64,000 bases of DNA from Flaccisagitta enflata (GCA_965153355.1 OZ231127.1:29326001-29390000), one strand, 5' to 3'. Positions 24,633 through 38,072 are shown, counted from the stretch's first letter. Program-made: numbers and translations. Notes: generated by a model not told the origin, from the letters alone.

Positions 24633-26708
24633 TGTCAATATCATACCAGATTTAGCATTACCGCTTTTTGTGTACACAAATACATCTAAATGTCCTTTGC
24701 CAATTCTTTTTTTATTTAAGTATCTGTGAGCCAAGCTTAGCTTTACGGGGCTTCACTTTTTCCAAAACCAAACTTGGAATCTTTGGAATTTTTGTGAGGA
24801 AGAACAAGAGGAAGGAAATGTGATGAGGGGGGGGGGATAGGGAAGAGGGGGGGCTAAGTGGGTTGGCTAGAAGGGGGGGGGGCTTGAGTGTCAAGTTGAC
24901 TTTTGTTTCTTTTATTTCTCATCCCACTAAATCGATTTTTCAGAAGATACGAAAGATTTTAAAAGAGCATGTATGTCTGATTCCAATTCACTGTAATTCG
25001 CCAAACGTAATTCAGTTTTTAAAAGGGCTGCCAAAAGAAATTTGGCAAATCAACATATTCAAGAATTACCCCCAAGAAAGCGTTTCACCAATTTTCTTAT
25101 TGCTTATTGTCCTGTTCTTCACACAGCCTTGCCCTTTCTGATTCCTAAGTTCCTGATAAATGAACTCATGAAAAAACCTGGCCGAAGGGGTGGGATACTA
25201 ATATTCTAGTCAGGAGAAGGCCATATATATAAATGGCATATCTAAGTGGAGGTTAGTTGACTATTCGAGCAGTGACTAGCCTCTGAAAATAACAAGTCTC
25301 CGTAGATTTCCACAGAAACGTTATTTGCGCTTGCGATTATGCGAAAGATGAACTTACTCTCTCATTCTCAGCAAAAGATATAAGTACAATTATTACAGCT
25401 GTACATAAGTATTATCATGTAAAACCGCTTATGCTCGGGTAGGTTGATTTAGTGAGATCTGTGAATTCTGCTAATTAGTAATTCGAGGTATTGCTCACGC
25501 TTATACGCGTTCGATTAATGGTTTGCAGAATTCATTACCGCAGACCAATTTTGAGGAATATTTCCTTTGATCAAACAATCGTGGCTCGACTTGATTCCGC
25601 GCTGGTTTGAGAACAAGGCTGAAGTGCTGAAGTGAGTAGGGTTTATAATTGGGTAAGGAATTTTAAGGATATGGTACTAGGGTGGTGTGAGGGTAATCAC
25701 TAATCAGGGTATATTGTATCGTGTTTTGCAGGTGCGAGGGAGATAGGGCATGAAGAGCGGAGGCAAGGGTGTTGCGCAAAATTGCTTGAGATAAAAGGAG
25801 GGTGAGAAGTCAGAGTCAGTGACAAGAAACAACGTAGAAGAGGGTAAGAGGTGAACGAGGGTGGAAGGGGACAGACAACAGCGAAAGGGCAGAAAAAGAG
25901 GAGTTTTGTTGCGTAAACACACAAACAAATGCGCGCGAATTAACGAGTTGTGCGTGCGCGCGTATGTCAAAGCTCGCATGCGCGTTGCGTGTACGGCAAA
26001 CTGCGCACATTGGCGCGTGACGTTTGGACATTTGGATATTTTGGCGGTTGGCTGACGCAACAACAGACGTGACAAATGTGAATATTCGCGGATTGTTGAG
26101 GCGTGATTGTAGTTGGAGACTTTTAACGTCACGTGACATGTGGAGCAATATGCCACAACATATCTCGGCCAATAAATAAGTTGCGACAGTCAAGTGTTAC
26201 AATGAAGAGGTTTTGGATACGTGCACACTACTCTGTACGTTGCAGTATTGGTAGGTCTGTTGGACCGGCGGTTCATTTATATCAAAGCGATTTATTATCT
26301 TTTTTTCTGCCCAAAAGTATGTAACTACCGATAAGAATCGTCATATTGAACATTCAGAATCTAATCAGTTAGAACGTAATTTGACTGAATAAGAACCTAC
26401 CCTCGTGTTGGGCGCATCGTGCATGAATGCAACAATTATCGTTTGGGCCTTCAGATGACGACCTCATCACACAAACTCGTGTCATGTCATCAACTCACAA
26501 TTCTGCATTTGGCCTCGCGTGCCAAAAAAAAAAATGGCCGGTAGGGATCAAACGCGGGAAGCCGGATTGACAGCCGGACTGACAGCCGGACTGACAGCTT
26601 GTACAAATAGAGACGAGATCTGGGATTATAGACGCCGCATCCGCGTGAAGGTCACGTCCCGACTTCGTAAGCCACAATACCGAGATCGCGAGAGAGGGCA
26701 ACATCATC
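24633..26708. other. no gene seen; possible relic element
   Basis: Mostly unique sequence. A piece near 26229-26300 (TCTGTACGTTGCAGTATTGG then GGTCTGTTGGACCGG) could be a very decayed hairpin/(GTCC)n copy. (GACAGCCGGACT)3 lies at about 26567-26600. Confidence 0.35.
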
Positions 26709-26822
26709 AGCTGCTGTCGCTGTTTTTGCTGTTGCTATCATCGTCGTTGTTGACGTTATCAACGTCGTCCTCGTCTTCGTCCTCGTCCTCGTCCTCTTCA
26801 TCGTCCTCGTCCTCGTCGTCAC
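26709..26822. repeat. (GTC/CTC)n triplet stretch
   Basis: CGTCCTCGTCTTCGTCCTCG-type triplets, degenerate. Confidence 0.85.
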
Positions 26823-26979
26823 TGACCTCCGTTTGTATTTACAGTGGATATCTAACTCAAAGGGAAGATGACCGAGGAAAGCCAATTGTTTGCTTACACG
26901 TGACGTCACTTTGCGGCTCTCGGACTCTCTGGTCTCTTTGTTTAAATATTCCTTCTTTGTTTTAACTCTCTGTTTCTAC

Positions 26980-26989
26980 CCTGTCTGCC

Positions 26990-27020
<31 letters not shown>

Positions 27021-27035
27021 GTGTGTGTGTGTGTG

Positions 27036-27118
<83 letters not shown>
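26980..27118. repeat. (GTCT)n, (GT)n and (CT)n compound array
   Basis: GTCT units (26983-27019), GT (27019-27038), then CT (27038-27117). Confidence 0.95.
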
Positions 27119-27119
<1 letters not shown>

Positions 27120-27656
27120 TGCGGTTTTCAATCTTTTTTTTCTTAAAAAAAGTTACATTCAAACTTTAATTACGTCATCTCTGGATATTCACTGGGGAGC
27201 AGAGTAAACATCATTTGATTGCACTGGTCTGTAATTGGCTAGCTTTTTCCAAACGTTGACCCTAAACCCCATTTTTAGAGAACTTCTCACCAATGATCAA
27301 TCAGAAAATTTTCTTTTAATGCCATATCGCCATATACGAAGTAGTCAAGTATTGATTCAACATCGCCGAACCGCCTATGCTGCACGTTGACGTCGAGGCC
27401 GAGGGCGCATCATCTTCTTGTCACAGTTCGATCCTACGAAAGTTGGACAACATTACTGCTCAACCCGGTCTAAGTAAGGACAAGAGCCTTTGGAGCTCCC
27501 AATGGTGTCCAATCCGGACCCATCTAAGATTTCGACACTTTGCCTCATCTCTCTTGGCTTGGAACCGCCCTCTGATCCCCCATTCCCCCAACTTGTTTTT
27601 TTTTCCGTCTCGCCTGCCGTGAACACCTTTTCCTGTTTGTTTCTTTGTTTGTTTTT

Positions 27657-27845
27657 AGTTGCGGACACGCAACTCTATAAGAGGCTTTGTCCGTCCGTCC
27701 GTCGGTCGGTTGGTTGGGTGGTTGGTTGGTTGGTCGGTCGGTCAGTCAGTCAGTCCGTCACGCTCGAGTTGAAAAGTGGGAAAACGCGTATTTCCGCCCC
27801 TGCCCAACCATCCGCAACTGGTGGCCGTGTATCCGGCCTTGTTTC
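27657..27845 (+). repeat. hairpin/(GTCC)n element, GGAC type (AGTTGCG form)
   Basis: Hairpin AGTTGCGGACACGCAACT (27657-27674), CTCTATAAGAGGCTTTGTCC, GTCC/GTTG/GTCA tetranucleotides, GGGAAAACGCGTATTTCCGC, a single CCCTGCCCA motif, right arm TCCGCAACT (27811-27819) and the end GTATCCGGCCTTGTT. The C-to-T change in the left arm is matched by G-to-A in the right arm relative to the AGTCGCG form. Confidence 0.9.
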
Positions 27846-27974
27846 TTTTGGTCTCGTTTATGTTTCACCCAAATTCTTTCCCGTTTCTGTTTGGTGCTTT
27901 TTCCGGTTTGTCTCGATGTGGCTTCTGGTAAGATTTACCCGATGTCTGCGGTCGCGACGATGGCGCTCAAGAAT

Positions 27975-28080
27975 GAATGGAGATGAGGGTGTTGAAAAGG
28001 GGAATTTGGGGGTGGGGGTAATGGAGGGAGAACGTCATGAATGGAGATGAGGGTGTTCAAAAGGGAAATTTGGGGGTGCA
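27975..28080 (+). repeat. 64-bp tandem duplication
   Basis: GAATGGAGATGAGGGTGTT followed by AAAAGGG and AATTTGGGGGTG occurs at about 27975 and again at about 28039. Confidence 0.8.
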
Positions 28081-28663
28081 GGGAGGACGCCGTCATCGCC
28101 TTGGTCTACAATTTGCGACAAGGTGATAATGGCGACCAAAATCATGTATTACCCTTCTCTTCCTCTCCAATTACCCTTTTCACCAGTTCAAGACCTGATT
28201 TTACTTTCAGGAGTAAAAGATTACCCAACTGTAAGACGAAATATAACTCCTACTCTGTTTCTCATCAGTCATCACCTTGGTGAGGATGTGATAAGGAAGT
28301 GATGGGTTGTGAGCAACTAAGCAGGTTTGATCGGCCCGTTGCATGTTAGGTGAAAAAGACAAATCAAAGGTTGAAGAGAAAGAAGTTGAGGGCAGAGAGT
28401 GACGTTGGGTATTGACAAGCGGGACGAGGAGGCGAATAATCGAAGAAGGGTCGCGCCATCTTGAAGGAGGAAGCCCCGAGTCATTCACGTGGTGAATATC
28501 GATAAAAAAAGAGAGGAGAGCAAAAGAATCAAGTTACTGGAATTAGGGTGAACAAGTTGACCGTCTGAGATGGAGAGGCAAGGGAGATGATGGATAATTG
28601 GGTCAGATGCAGAACAGCAGTTTCGCTCTCATTTGCCTGATTGGCACGAAGGGGATAAGAAAT

Positions 28664-28702
28664 GAGAGAGAGAGAGAGAGAGGGACAGAGACACAGAGAG
28701 AG

Positions 28703-28796
<94 letters not shown>

Positions 28797-28850
28797 ACAG
28801 AAAGACAAACAGACAGACAGATAAACAGAAAGACAAACAGATAAACAGCG
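28664..28850. repeat. (GA)n and CAGA/CAAACAGA compound array
   Basis: GA tract (28663-28793) with CACAGA interruptions at its left side, then ACAGAAAGACAAACAGACAG units. Confidence 0.95.
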
Positions 28851-29178
28851 ACGCTGAGTTTTAAGTCAGAGACAAACTAATAGACGGATTGAGGAAGATG
28901 GAGACAGAGATTTAGAGAAATGAGGAGAAGTTTAGAGAGCGAAAAAAAATGATCAGTCAGAATATAAGAGAAGCGTGAGTGGGTGCTCAACGGTCAGACA
29001 GGTGAAAGAGATCTGGACCAGGAAAAAAGGAAAGGAAGTAAAAAGGAAAAGGAAGGAAAAAAGAAAAGAAAATGAAGGAAAGGGAGTCTAGGTCAAGGAT
29101 GAGGTCAAATCAACGATCGTCACGAATCGAGAGAGAGAAACGAAAAAAGAGAAGGATCACCACAAGTCAAAGGTGATC

Positions 29179-29179
<1 letters not shown>

Positions 29180-29274
<95 letters not shown>

Positions 29275-29302
29275 AACCAGACAGACAGACAGACAGACAA
29301 GA
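29180..29302. repeat. (GA)n then (CAGA)n
   Basis: GA tract 29180-29270, then six CAGA-like units. Confidence 0.95.
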
Positions 29303-29371
29303 AGACAGTAAGACAACTTGAAACAAGTGATGGAGAAAGGGCAAGTTCAATGTGTTGATTTGGGTCTAGCT

Positions 29372-29532
<161 letters not shown>

Positions 29533-30630
29533 GCAAAAGATGGAAATACAAGAAGCTGGAAGGAGAAACCTTATGGAGAAAGGCTCTCATTAAAGCTAAT
29601 GAAATCCACGAAGGAGGGCCAGAAAACTCAATGATTAATGGAATTTTCTCGATTTGAGAGTCCGATTATCATTCCTGCTCAGCAAATTTTCTTCCTTTCT
29701 TTCATCGGCTTTGGGAAGATGGGGGGGGGGGGAGAGGAAACTGGAATGTTAGAGGTGGGGGAAATGCACCTTAGTCAACAGATCATGTTGCACGTGAAGG
29801 AAATGTCATAATATGATAAGAATAGATAGTATGCCAAGTTTCAGGGCCTTAGGAACAGTTTCAGCCTAGCCCTCCACCCCCTGATTTCCCATAGAAAATG
29901 TATAGGAATGATTTTGGCCTCAAAAGTTTCCTATCTTTTATAATGTGGAATGTTGCCTGTTAGAATTGAGTACAAATATCGTTGTTGCTCCTCAATTTCT
30001 TTTCTTTTCTTTTTTTTTTCAGAGGGAAAGTGGAATGTCTGCAGGTACGATTGAGTCATCGGGTCCGTTTTTTCCCTTTTTGATATTTCCAAAACATTGC
30101 ATTGGGTCTGATTTGCAAATGCATGCAATTCCTAACCTCCCATTGAAGGAGAGGGGATTGAGAGTTATAGTGCTGAGACTTTAATGGAAGCCAAAGATAG
30201 ACTTAGGACTTACTTTTTCCAATTTTGACATCACATATCACTGGCATTTTCCCTCCGTTTCTACATTTCACGCTTTCACGTCCACGTCATTCACTTCCTA
30301 TTCCTCGCTTCAACTGATCATCCTCTAATCTCTAGATTCCTTGACTTTCGCCTTGAAGCCTTCCTAGGCGTACGCAACGTTCAATGTTGTGGCAAGAAAA
30401 CGATTTGTGGCCAGAGAGAAAGAAGCCTAGCTCTACATTAAATGTAGCGGGCGAAATCGACAACGATTAAGAGAATCTGTCTCTCTCTCTCTCTCTGTCT
30501 CTCAAGGAAAATCCTCTTATGAGGAGTAGCTAGAGGGCGGAAATAAATCGTTCTTGCTCGCATCTGTCTCATCGACTAAAAAGATTGTCATTAACTTGAC
30601 GCTGTTATCGTTGCCAAACACCAGGAAGCA

Positions 30631-30633
<3 letters not shown>
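29533..30633. other. no gene seen
   Basis: Unique sequence; a G homopolymer near 29719-29731 and short CT tract near 30479-30502. No exon recognised. Confidence 0.4.

Positions 30634-30725
<92 letters not shown>
30634..30725. repeat. (GT)n microsatellite
   Basis: About 90 bp of GT dinucleotides. Confidence 0.97.
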
Positions 30726-30728
<3 letters not shown>

Positions 30729-31076
30729 GGAGCGCTCGCGTGCTTGTTTTATGAAGCTGTTTGCATAATGCAGCAAAGTATCAAATATAAAGCTGTTTTT
30801 GTTCTGTTATCAACAAACCCAGCGGCACAGCCTGAAAATTTAAAAGAAAAAGAAAGTATTTTATATGTGGGGTAATATGAGCATTTTGTAAAAAAATTTT
30901 CCCAAAGTATTGTGTCTTTATGCCGGGTTTGTGATTGGCTTTGTTGAGTCGCGATATACGTAATTATTTGGAAAAAAGCATCGGTACGGCTGTGCAATCT
31001 TTAGTGCGTAGCTTGTCTTTCATTCTTTCTTACGCGAGACCCGGCGCCACGACTAACGCCGCATTGTGGTCTCCCA

Positions 31077-31084
31077 CTTCTCTA
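31077..31084 (+). other. 8-bp target-site duplication, left copy
   Basis: CTTCTCTA, repeated exactly at 32569-32576. Confidence 0.85.
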
Positions 31085-31633
31085 CTCGGTCGCCAAACTA
31101 GATACTTAGGATCCAGATCTGGATACTTATTAGGGGTGTTTAGATACCTGAAAAGGCATCTGGATCCTGGCTACTAATCTGGATACTATTGGGAGAAAAA
31201 TTTAGATACATTAGTTCAAATCTGGATACTTGAAATGGTGGCTTTAAAATATTTTTTAAACATGCTCAGCTACTTTTTTTAGGGTAATGGACTTAAATCT
31301 GGGCTAAGAAAGTGAATTTTTTATTTTGGGTAAGCATATATATACCTGATATAAATGTTCATATGTTTGTGAGTCAGTTGCTTGATTTTTTGGATGAAGC
31401 AAATTTGGTCATAGAATTTTTTTAAAGGTCATATTGCCTTTGCCCACGCTTACCAGCCAAGCATCCAATATTGTTTTTTAATCAATTCAAGATACTCTCA
31501 CTGAATCATGAATAAAATAACTGTGTCCTAGACAGTATTTTGCCTTCATAGTTTTCCTTAAGCGTTCATAGCCTTCATAATTTTCCTAAAGCGGCCTCAG
31601 ATTTCTCATAGCATCATAAACAATGTCTTTTGT

Positions 31634-31970
31634 GTTGGACACACAACTCTAGAACTTGCTATATTGGTCTGTCTGTCCATCTGTTTATTTGTTGGAAACT
31701 TTTTTAAAATGTGAGCAGTTTTTTAAATTGCGTGCTATGCAACTTCACCCTGTATTGTTTGTCTATCCATCGGTTGGTTGGTTGACCCCCTTTTTATTTT
31801 TTTGGCGTTTTTGAGCTTTTTGTGCTAACCCCTCTTGCCCAAATGCTCCGGTGACCTTTTCTTTCACTGCTCCTGCCCACCCACACGCAACTGGGGTAGC
31901 TGTGTAACCAGCCTTGTTACTTCACTGTTTTAGCCCACCTGTCCACAATTGGGGGGAGTGTAATAAGTCT
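31634..31970 (+). repeat. hairpin/(GTCC)n element, decayed, with a second copy inside it
   Basis: The outer copy starts at TGTTGGACACACAACTCTAG with a GTCTGTCC tract. Its body is cut at about 31726 and resumes at 31920 with ACTTCACTGTTTTAGCCCAC followed by CTGTCCACAATTGG. Both halves are weathered. The inner copy occupies the gap. Confidence 0.65.
31727..31920 (+). repeat. hairpin/(GTCC)n element, GTGC type, inner copy
   Basis: Hairpin AATTGCGTGCTATGCAACT, GTCTATCCATCGGTTGG tract, TTTTTTGGCG, both CTGC(T/C)CCTGCCC-like motifs, right arm ACACGCAACT, end GTAACCAGCCTTGTT. The AGTTGCG form of the left arm again goes with CGCAACT at the right. Confidence 0.75.
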
Positions 31971-32568
31971 ATGAAAACAGCCATTTTGAAATATCTCTAT
32001 TATTTCTAATCAATCTAGCTTAATTTTTTGTTTTAATTGTACCAAATCAAGTGGTACCTGTAGGGATTGGCTTTGTACATCAAGGTGTGCCATTTTTTTG
32101 CTTTTTGATTAATATTACTTATAGGCGCCGCCTACCTTACTTTTTGTTATAAAATAAAGGCAATGCTGAGGACAAAATACTTCCTGTATTTTTTCATTGG
32201 GAGATAAAAAAAATAGGGGTTATGAGCAAAAAAATCATATGGCTATGAAACTATGACGTGCAAGATAATCCCTGCTGTTACAAGCCAACTTGACTCCATA
32301 AATTTTTTATTGCAATCTTTTCTCAAAACCTCTTTGCATTGTTGATTTAAAGAGGTATGAGCGCAAGAGTTGCAGCATCTTCTACATTAATCAGTTTATT
32401 TATATCACTCAATGTTTTTTTTGACAAATATCATTATTCAAATTGATTTCTTTAATAAAACATTGTCTAGATACTAATCTAGATACTAGCGAAAAAATCC
32501 TAGATACTTTCTGGATACTTTTTGGGGTTCCTTTAGATACTTGGCCCCCACTACATTTGGCGACCGAG

Positions 32569-32576
32569 CTTCTCTA
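32569..32576 (+). other. 8-bp target-site duplication, right copy
   Basis: CTTCTCTA, identical to 31077-31084. Confidence 0.85.
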
Positions 32577-32689
32577 GAAGTCACCTAACTCCATCGCGAT
32601 CTGCCGAAGCGTCTGTCGTCCACCACCGTTCTCTCTGAATTCTCCCTTCTGAAAAAAAAAAAAAAAAATTTTGGCCTTATTTCAAGGTT

Positions 32690-32881
32690 AACAAGGCCGG
32701 ATACACGGCTATCGAAGTCGCGTGTGGGTGGGCAGGGGTCATATTTGAGGTCACCAGACCATTTAGGCAGGAGCAGTGAGGTCAACGAAATAAATTTAAA
32801 AAAAAAAAGTATAGTGTAACCAACCAACCGACCGACCGACGGACAAAGCGTGTTGTAGAGTCGCGTGCACGCGACTAAAAA
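32690..32881 (-). repeat. hairpin/(GTCC)n element, GTGC type
   Basis: On the minus strand: AGTCGCGTGCACGCGACT, an 18-bp perfect palindrome (32860-32877), CTCTACAACACGCTTTGTCC, GTCG/GTTG units, two CTGC(T/C)CCTGCC motifs, right arm ACACGCGACT and the end CCGTGTATCCGGCCTTGTT. A T run in the body replaces the usual TTTACTTTTTTGG. Confidence 0.88.
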
Positions 32882-33780
32882 TCGCTATCTAGACCCAACC
32901 ACCAGGCTCACATAACACGGAAAGCGGCAATTGTGCACTGATCGCGACCACATGCTTCAAATCCAGTATTTGAGAAAAAAGAAACAATTGAATAGAGAAC
33001 ATACGAATCCCATATTGGCCGGCATCGTTCTTTGACTTTCTTTTTTTTTTTTTTTCAACGCTAAGAAAAAAAAATCTGAAATTCAAACATGGAAATGGAA
33101 CAACAGAGTTGGTTTCGTTTGGTTTGACTCTAACACCGAATAATATTTTGGGTAAATTATGGTTTATTGTTTCAGTGACACGCACTGAAAAAAAAACCAA
33201 TAACAAAAACGCTTTGTTTATTCACGCACCGTTTCTTCTTTCCCGACAGCGATAGTAAACAAACAAACAGTGTTCGACTACTGTCTATTAGATTACTGAT
33301 ACTGGTCTGCTCTGCAGCAAAGGTGTTCAAACGACGAGCCCCAGTATATTGCAGTTATTGACTATACTAATGCAGAAATTTTTGTAGATACAAATGATCA
33401 TGAATTATCGTGACGAAGGAATGAATGTTTCTTGCCGAGAAATGCTTCTAAAACAGCCAAGTTAGCCCAAAGACATTTACAAAATATTCCATATGTATTC
33501 CAGGCTGACCCAATTACTTCTCTCCCGCGGCTTCTTTTGCAGCAGCCGATTGGGAGGAAAGAAAAGGAAACAGAAAAGAAGGAAAGAGCGAGGAGGATGA
33601 TAGATGTAGGGGTAATGTAGGGGGAGGGCAAGACAACATCAAGTTGGCCCGTGACCCGCGGGGATGATTTCAGGGGTTAAGATGGAGGGAGAGAAGAGGA
33701 GGGGTGGGGGGGGAGGGCAGGGAATGGAATGAAATTGCTGCAGGGTACGGAACGATTACATGACGCATGTGCGAAAACAC

Positions 33781-33784
<4 letters not shown>
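32882..33784. other. no gene seen
   Basis: Unique sequence; open frames near 33398-33631 overlap on both strands and show no domain. Confidence 0.4.

Positions 33785-33839
<55 letters not shown>
33785..33839. repeat. (CT)n microsatellite
   Basis: Pure CT tract of about 54 bp. Confidence 0.95.
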
Positions 33840-33843
<4 letters not shown>

Positions 33844-34225
33844 GCATCACGAAAAACTCGAAAATGTCGCGAAAAAGTCGAATTTTTTCATCGACCGGTT
33901 GGATGAAAAGATGGTTTTTTTGTCTCTTCTTCATGCCATTGATGTTGATGAAAAGTGAAGTTAAAGAAAAATATCCAGTCAGACAGACTTTCCCACTGAG
34001 ACAAAATCCTCTGTTTTGGCGCCATTTTAGTTCCCTTAAATACCTAGTGCTTGATACAATAATCATGGTAAACCACAACTCACTGTACTGCAGACCACAT
34101 TCATATCCATTCGGTTTTGAGTAAGACATCGTTATTGCGTCTATTCATCATTTTTTATCGTTACTGGAAAGCCTCATTTCCCCTCACAGCCAATCCCAGA
34201 GTCACTGACGCGAAAGCGCGATGCA

Positions 34226-34475
34226 TGTTTGATCGGGTCTAGCGGAATTGGAATGGTTGATCTGGCGAAGAGGAATAAGAATGTTTGATCGGGTCTAGCG
34301 GAATAAGATTGGTTGATCTGGTGAAGAGGAATAAGAATGTTTGATCGGGTATAGCGGTTTAAGAATGGTTGATCTGGTAAAGAGGAATTAGAATATTTGA
34401 TCGGGTCTAGCGGAATAGGAATCGTTGATTTGGTATAGAGGAATAAGAATGTTTGATCGGGTATAGCGGTGTTGG
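34226..34475 (+). repeat. 56-bp minisatellite
   Basis: TGTTTGATCGGGTCTAGCGG recurs at 34226, 34282, 34338, 34394 and 34450, an even 56-bp period. Each unit also contains TGGTTGATCTGG, so it is itself an internal near-duplication of about 28 bp. Confidence 0.9.
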
Positions 34476-34732
34476 CGGGCGGTGGCGTCATGAATTGTTC
34501 CGCGCTGGGGTACAATGCCATGGAATAACTTTCACCATGAAAATGTACCGCAGGTTTGATCGGGAAATATGACCGTATAATTTTTCATTTCGTCATTATC
34601 TTTACTTCCGCTACGAATGCTTCACTTAAGCCAGTAACTTTTTCCCCTCATTGATTTGTGCCTCTGATCTTAACCTACTTTCTGGGGCTGATCCTCTCTT
34701 CTATGCATTTCCTTGTCGGTTTTCCATCGTTA

Positions 34733-34793
34733 GTAGAATTTCTCTTAATTGTGCCTCGCTAGAATTTCTCTTAATTGTGCCTCGCTCAGTCGA
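34733..34793 (+). repeat. 30-bp tandem duplication
   Basis: TAGAATTTCTCTTAATTGTG plus CCTCGC is present twice in tandem. Confidence 0.85.
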
Positions 34794-34903
34794 TCTGAAG
34801 TTAGTAACTTTGCATGCTATTTGCCTTAACTCACCCGGTTTTTGTGGAAGATTTCGAACCTTTTTTTTTCCTTTCTTTCTTTTTTCATTCCTTCATTCTT
34901 TTT

Positions 34904-35003
34904 AGTTGCGGACACGCAACTCTATAAGAGGCTTTGTCCGTCCGTCCGTCCGTCCGTCCGTCCGTCCGTCTGTCTGTCCGTCGGTCACGTCCGGGAAAAC
35001 GCA
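34904..35003 (+). repeat. hairpin/(GTCC)n element, 5' part only, GGAC type
   Basis: Hairpin AGTTGCGGACACGCAACT, CTCTATAAGAGGCTTTGTCC, a GTCC tract to about 34987 and GGGAAAACGCATAACGCC, then loss of similarity. It matches the 27657 copy and lacks the right end. Confidence 0.8.
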
Positions 35004-35039
35004 TAACGCCAGGCTGTGCATGGAGCTTCTTTCGTTCCT

Positions 35040-35082
35040 TCTTTTTTCTTTCTTTCTTCTTTTCTTCTTTCTCTTCTCTCTC

Positions 35083-35146
<64 letters not shown>
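35040..35146. repeat. TTTC/(CT)n stretch
   Basis: TTTCTTC units grading into CT dinucleotides. Confidence 0.9.
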
Positions 35147-35151
<5 letters not shown>

Positions 35152-35510
35152 CTTTTGTCCTCTAATCTCTCTCCTCTTCACGCCAACAAGTGTGAGACAA
35201 AGACTTTCATTGATAGAGGAAAGTCCCATTCGTGGTTTTGTTCGTGGATTGACAGGTGCTGAATCCACTCTCTCTCATTAGATGTCGGCATGCCGACATG
35301 CTTGCCGACATACCGGCATGATGGCGTGCTTTCAAGAAAGGGTGCTGATGTTTCCTTATTATCAGGTTCCGGCAAAGCCAACCTAGATTTGCTGAATAAT
35401 CCTAAAGTCAAATGACGAATCGTGCCGTTATGTCAGACTCGGATTTGTGGGGTTGGAGGTACAGAAGGAAATGAAAGAATGGCAATAATAATGAGTGAAT
35501 GTAAAAGTGA

Positions 35511-36822
<1,312 letters not shown>

Positions 36823-37000
36823 CACCGGAACCGGGTTGGTTAAGCATCGACCCCCCTGAGGAAATTTATCTCAAACCCCTGAAAGACTCGATATTTTTCA
36901 CTTGTACGGCGCGCGGCTCTGACCCTTTCCCCACCAACTTAGAATGGATTGGGCCGCAGGGAGTCAGAATCAAGGCCGCCGATGCCAGTGGCGCCGATAG
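36823..37000 (+). CDS. Fas2: Fas2-like exon 1A: first half of Ig1, version A
   Basis: Encodes PEPGWLSIDPPEEIYLKP...SIFFTCTARG...NLEWIGPQG: the A-C strands of an Ig domain with the first cysteine (FTC) and the core tryptophan (EW). It starts in phase 1 after acceptor ..TTTATAG and ends in phase 2 (GATAG|GTAAAT). No second half of an Ig domain follows within the next kilobase; instead a second version of the same half follows at 38073. Both end in AG at phase 2, so both can join only to the exon at 43575, which supplies the second cysteine. 178 nt, 1 mod 3. Best read as one of two alternative exons. Confidence 0.85.
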
Positions 37001-38072
37001 GTAAATCAAGGCCAATGAGCGCCGCCAAGACTGATCACCGGTGCCATTTTATTTTACTTTCTCATTTGAGAATTTATCAAAGTGGCTCCGGTGAGATTGC
37101 TTTGCCGTGTTTTCCCTTCTTTTCTTCTTTTTACATTGTAAACATCAGCATGGTTTTACTCACAGGTCAAGAAAACGCGGGAAAGTAAAAATCCCCAAAT
37201 ATTCTTTCTTTTTTTTTTCATTCTCGATTTTAAAATTGCCTGAAATGAAATTCTTACGTTACATGATCATATTAATCTCTTCTTTTTTTGATTTTCCACA
37301 GTTTATCATTTTTTTGAATGCGATGATTTTTGCATCGATTTTTTTTTTCTGTTTGTACGCGAGCAAAGAAAAAGAATGCATGTTGCTGTCTTTTCTATGG
37401 ATAATAACACAATTCTTTTTTCCCTGGACATGCATGTCATGACGAAAATTTATCTAACCAAGCTGTCCTGCGTTTCACTTTACTATTACTGTGTGCAACC
37501 ACGTTACTCGGCATGTTATTCGGCATGTTCTGTTGCTTTGATTATCCTGCACGCATCCACCACCTTAACCCCTCTTCGTTTTCTTTCTCCCAATCTCTTG
37601 AGCCCTCTCTTTCCCTCTCTCTTACCAAATTCTTATGGAAAAAGACTATTCAATTTTTTGAATACTCAATTTTTTAAAGCAAAAGAAATTTAAAAGAAAC
37701 AAAATTTTGATCGCTGCCTTTTGGGAGAGGATCAAGTTCTCTGATAAATCAATCAAACTCCACAAAACAGAGTTCCTTATCACTTCGCTTCCTATCCCTC
37801 TCCCCTCTCATAGTTTTGCTCCTATAAATAAGTACGAGAGCAGTTTTTCGTATAGAAAAATAAGCTTAGATTACCTACCTTCCTACCCATATCCTCCTCA
37901 TTGTTTCAATCTTCAGTTTTCGTTTTCCTTTTTCTTTTTTTCCTACATATTTTGGGTTTTCGTTTGGTGTGTTTTAACTTGGCGTGATGCACGAAATTGG
38001 TACAACAAAAACACACACACTCCAAAACAAAAAATAAATCACACGGGTTTCAACATCAACGACAACAAACAG
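37001..38072 (+). other. intron between exons 1A and 1B
   Basis: 1072 bp, AT-rich. No DxGxYxC exon, which would be the missing partner of exon 1A, is visible in any frame. Confidence 0.6.

Larger units (their letters stand above)
31085..32568. mobile_element. 1.48-kb non-autonomous DNA transposon with 8-bp target duplication
   Basis: Perfect 13-bp terminal inverted repeats CTCGGTCGCCAAA (31085-31097) and TTTGGCGACCGAG (32556-32568) are flanked by the octamer CTTCTCTA on both sides. Subterminal zones (31098-31235 and 32465-32545) are filled with T(A/G)GATACTT motifs, all in the same orientation. No transposase frame. Eight-base duplications with subterminal repeats fit hAT or a related superfamily, though the termini lack the usual CA(A/G)..TG start. 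The element carries nested hairpin/(GTCC)n copies at 31634-31970. Confidence 0.85.

Noticed and set aside
34226-34475. Evenly spaced repeats as a CRISPR array
   Set aside because: The spacers are themselves related repeats, the genome is animal, and no cas genes are present.
37001-38072. Possible hidden second-half Ig exon that would make exon 1A its own domain
   Set aside because: No DxGxYxC motif or compatible phase-2 acceptor and phase-1 donor pair was found in any frame.
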